DNA of 53,010 nucleotides from Chitinophaga pinensis (GTDB lineage: Bacteria > Bacteroidota > Bacteroidia > Chitinophagales > CAMDFR01): the NCBI GenBank assembly GCA_945872405.1, contig CAMBZT010000011.1, positions 1 to 53,010 on the forward strand. Reading direction: 5' to 3'. The position numbers and the translations under genes are program-made. Below the pieces are notes generated by a model that was given only the letters and a program-made list of their open reading frames with translations, was not told the DNA's origin and did not search any database. This document shows positions 51,609 to 53,010 of the stretch, piece by piece (position 1 is the stretch's first letter; every line of letters starts with the position of its first letter).

Positions 51609-51676
51609 CGCCTTAAAAGCATGACCTAGCTTTGAGGCGATATTGGGTGCTTCTTAGAAATGGAGCGCATTTCTAA
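51609..51676. other. Two tandem hairpins between regulator and sigma genes
   Basis: Hairpin A pairs CGCCT with AGGCG (51609-51613 with 51635-51639) and AAAG with CTTT. Hairpin B pairs TTAGAAATG with CATTTCTAA perfectly (51654-51662 with 51668-51676) around a GAGCG loop. Neither is followed by a T-run. They may be a structured RNA, a processing signal or part of an inserted repeat. Confidence 0.4.
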
Positions 51677-51848
51677 TACCAAAAAGTAAAGAGAAAATAG
51701 TCTGAAGATGCGCCTTTATTTTTTGCAATACGACGAAAAAAAATTGCATAGCAATGACTAGGGTGTTATTCTTTGAAAAAGTTTTGAGAAAGACATACGG
51801 CAGATTTGACTAATCTGTAGCTGTTTTTGGTATCATGCCTTCGCTCCT

Positions 51849-52727
51849 CTAAATGGTCTGCGCAATTTCAAAAAGATCAGTGTAAGTATTGATTTTTTGC
51901 ACTTTAGGATGCTTGATGCTACTATATTTCATCTGTGCACCACCAACAATAAATTTGCATGAGCTAAATGAGCTCGAAATCATGTTAAGATATTCATCTA
52001 CCGTTTGGTCTGGCATCGGCATAGTGATAATTGTAAGGAGATATTCTGGTTTAGTAAAGTCAATAGCTCTTTTTAGGTCAAGGAGAGGCAAGGAAGCTCC
52101 CATATAAATAACTTCATGGTTATTTTTTTTAAGTTTATAATTGGCTAATAATAAAGGAAGTTCATGAAATTCGCCCTCTGGAAGATACAAGATACAGCGT
52201 CTTTTCTTTTCAGAAGTTGGAAGTGAAAGCTTGTCTATGGCAACTACTATTTTCTGTCTAATTAAGTTAGTTATGAAGTGCTCCTGAGCTGGATTAATGC
52301 TTCCAATTCTCCATAGAACACCAACTTTTTCAAGAAAAGGTAAAACAACCTTATTCATGGTTTGTGAAAAACCTTCTTTTTCAATACAATTAGAAATTGT
52401 TTGATTAAACATGGATTCATCAAAGTCTATCATGGTTGAATGCAGGGAATGAATATTGACATCATTGCTTTCTTGCGAAATCAACTTTTGATGAATCTCT
52501 GCATTTATTTGTTCAATTGACATCTGAGCCAATTTGGATATTTTGTAACCAGATTGGTTCAAAAAACCGACGTTCATTATGTATTTCAACTGAGCATCTG
52601 AGTAGTATCTGATATTTTTGTTTGTACGTTCTGGCTGAAAAAGATTATGTCTTTGTTCCCAAATTCTTAGCGTATGTGCCTGTATACCTGATAACGTCTC
52701 CACATCCTTGATACTATATTTACCCAT
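51849..52727 (-). CDS. MerR-family regulator with B12-binding photoreceptor-like domain (CarH/LitR type)
   Basis: This 292-residue DNA-binding protein is closest to the light-sensing repressors CarH/LitR, which use adenosylcobalamin. A MerR helix-turn-helix (1-70, YSIKDVETLSGIQAHTLRIWEQRHNLF) is followed by a helical B12-cap domain (about 95-165). The cap contains the W-x9-EH motif with Trp139, Glu149 and His150. The Rossmann-like cobalamin domain (about 176-292) has GEFHELPL, where His188 aligns with the lower-axial ligand His177 of Thermus CarH. The residue after Trp is Arg140; Thermus CarH has His132 there. By analogy it would bind operators as a dark tetramer and release DNA in light. Target genes may include the downstream sigma factor and itself. 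Confidence 0.88.
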   Translation of the reverse strand: MGKYSIKDVETLSGIQAHTLRIWEQRHNLFQPERTNKNIRYYSDAQLKYIMNVGFLNQSGYKISKLAQMSIEQINAEIHQKLISQESNDVNIHSLHSTMIDFDESMFNQTISNCIEKEGFSQTMNKVVLPFLEKVGVLWRIGSINPAQEHFITNLIRQKIVVAIDKLSLPTSEKKRRCILYLPEGEFHELPLLLANYKLKKNNHEVIYMGASLPLLDLKRAIDFTKPEYLLTIITMPMPDQTVDEYLNMISSSFSSCKFIVGGAQMKYSSIKHPKVQKINTYTDLFEIAQTI

Positions 52728-52770
52728 CTTATTGTTTTGAGTTATAACATTAATTTAGTTAAATTGTTCC

Positions 52771-52783
52771 AAAAGCTGAACAA
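52771..52783 (-). promoter_or_regulatory. Candidate auto-operator upstream of the CarH-like gene
   Basis: Minus-strand TTGTTCAGCTTTT differs from the copies before the sigma gene by only one or two bases. It lies 44 bp upstream of the regulator's start codon. An overlapping inverted repeat TTGTTC/GAACAA (52764-52769 with 52778-52783) adds dyad symmetry. Both fit autoregulation. Confidence 0.5.
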
Positions 52784-52787
52784 TCAT

Positions 52788-52819
52788 AAAAACCGACTCA
52801 TTAACATAAGCTGGTTTTC
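52788..52819 (-). terminator. Terminator of the truncated T9SS gene
   Basis: On the minus strand AAAACC(A)GCTTA pairs with TGAGT(C)GGTTTT, one mismatch and two wobbles, with a T-tract in the 3' arm. It lies 15 bp after the stop at 52834. Confidence 0.6.
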
Positions 52820-52833
52820 TATCAATATTTCAG

Positions 52834-53010
52834 TTATTTTTTTAAGAATAGACTATAATAGCTATGATTTTTTTTGTCAATCAATTCGATTGTATAATTT
52901 CCTGAACTTAGATTTGAGATATTTATCTTATCATTTGCAATGCCTTTGAACAGTTTTACAATCGCACCATTTGAATTGATAATTTTTAAGGATTGAATTT
53001 CTGAAGTTAT
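52834..53010 (-). CDS. C-terminal end of a T9SS-sorted secreted protein (partial)
   Basis: The frame is open from the right edge of the window to a TAA at 52834-52836 and gives 58 residues. SLKIINSNGAIVKLFKG, NISNLSSGNYTIELIDK and a final YYSLFLKK are the closing strands of a type A T9SS sorting domain. The main part of the gene lies beyond the window, so the passenger function is unknown. It runs in the same direction as the CarH-like gene, with a terminator between. Confidence 0.75.
   Translation of the reverse strand: MTSEIQSLKIINSNGAIVKLFKGIANDKINISNLSSGNYTIELIDKKNHSYYSLFLKK

Larger units (their letters stand above)
51388..51848. other. Regulator-sigma intergenic region
   Basis: These 461 bp hold no convincing gene. 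Present are a -7 box and operator-like elements near the sigma gene, two hairpins at 51609-51676, and a short inverted repeat CAGATT/AATCTG at about 51803-51819. A short minus-strand frame through 51563-51675 has an internal stop and no start and is not called. Confidence 0.6.

Noticed and set aside
51563-51675. Minus-strand frame in the regulator-sigma spacer with protein-like segments
   Set aside because: It has an internal stop, no start codon and no family I can name; the hairpins are a better-supported description.
52737-52949. Rightward open frame of 70 codons
   Set aside because: It is antisense to the T9SS sorting-domain fragment and runs through its terminator and the candidate auto-operator; composition is not protein-like.
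1-53010. CRISPR arrays, insertion sequences, prophage or integrase genes
   Set aside because: No regularly spaced repeats, transposase motifs or phage genes were found on either strand.

Overview
The window is AT-rich chromosomal DNA from a member of the Bacteroidota. Several lines of evidence agree on this. Four secreted proteins end in type IX secretion (T9SS) sorting domains and a fifth probably does. Putative promoters carry the phylum's TAnnTTTG -7 box rather than a TATAAT box. Ribosome-binding sites are weak or absent. The gene content is also typical: a SecG/LptE/MiaB operon, a DUF3276 PUR-type protein, leucine dehydrogenase, DUF4296, and an extended NusB. No rRNA, tRNA, CRISPR array, complete insertion sequence or phage gene was seen. 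Most of the window is core genome; the accessory parts are the sugar-nucleotide cluster, the secreted-protein loci and several odd intergenic stretches.

Layout. 1-5.7 kb: a TPR protein, then a leftward operon (miaB, sigma-54 activator, lptE, TPR-like protein, secG) for tRNA modification and envelope export. 5.9-9.1 kb: a fatty acid desaturase, an SDR resembling L-threonine dehydrogenase and a divergent methyltransferase. 9.2-14.1 kb, leftward: an OmpR-type response regulator and histidine kinase, a DUF3276 protein and an ABC exporter. 14.1-21.8 kb, mostly rightward: leucine dehydrogenase, NusB, a DUF1573 lipoprotein, YajC, LeuS and an LpxL-type acyltransferase, with one leftward methyltransferase. 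21.9-28.4 kb: a lamin-tail T9SS protein, a large TonB-dependent receptor and a T9SS endonuclease I, possibly a surface system for extracellular DNA. 28.5-38.4 kb: mixed housekeeping (FolK, cation/proton antiporter, GT4 glycosyltransferase, DUF4296, YggS, HMG-CoA lyase, a T9SS protein, TrhO, a lone CoA-transferase A subunit, HolA). A decayed DUF2141 remnant lies at 38.5-38.7 kb.

38.8-47.8 kb is a tightly packed rightward cluster of nine sugar-nucleotide enzymes: DegT aminotransferase, Ugd, UXS, WbpD-like acetyltransferase, TviB/WbpO-like dehydrogenase, RfbB, WbpP/TviC-like epimerase, RfbC and RfbD. Together they can feed UDP-GlcA, UDP-Xyl, UDP-GlcNAcA/GalNAcA and dTDP-rhamnose into surface polysaccharide. 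RfbA, a WbpB-type oxidase and all glycosyltransferases are missing from the cluster.

The right end (50.8-53.0 kb) is the most interesting part. A MerR-family regulator has a cobalamin-binding domain that aligns with the B12 photoreceptor CarH and retains its key cobalamin-contact residues. It lies upstream of an ECF sigma factor. The upstream regions of the two genes share a 13-bp element (TTGTTYAGCTTTK), present twice before the sigma gene and once before the regulator gene, which contains the ACAA-type core known from CarH operators. I read this as a candidate light/B12-responsive regulator-sigma circuit.
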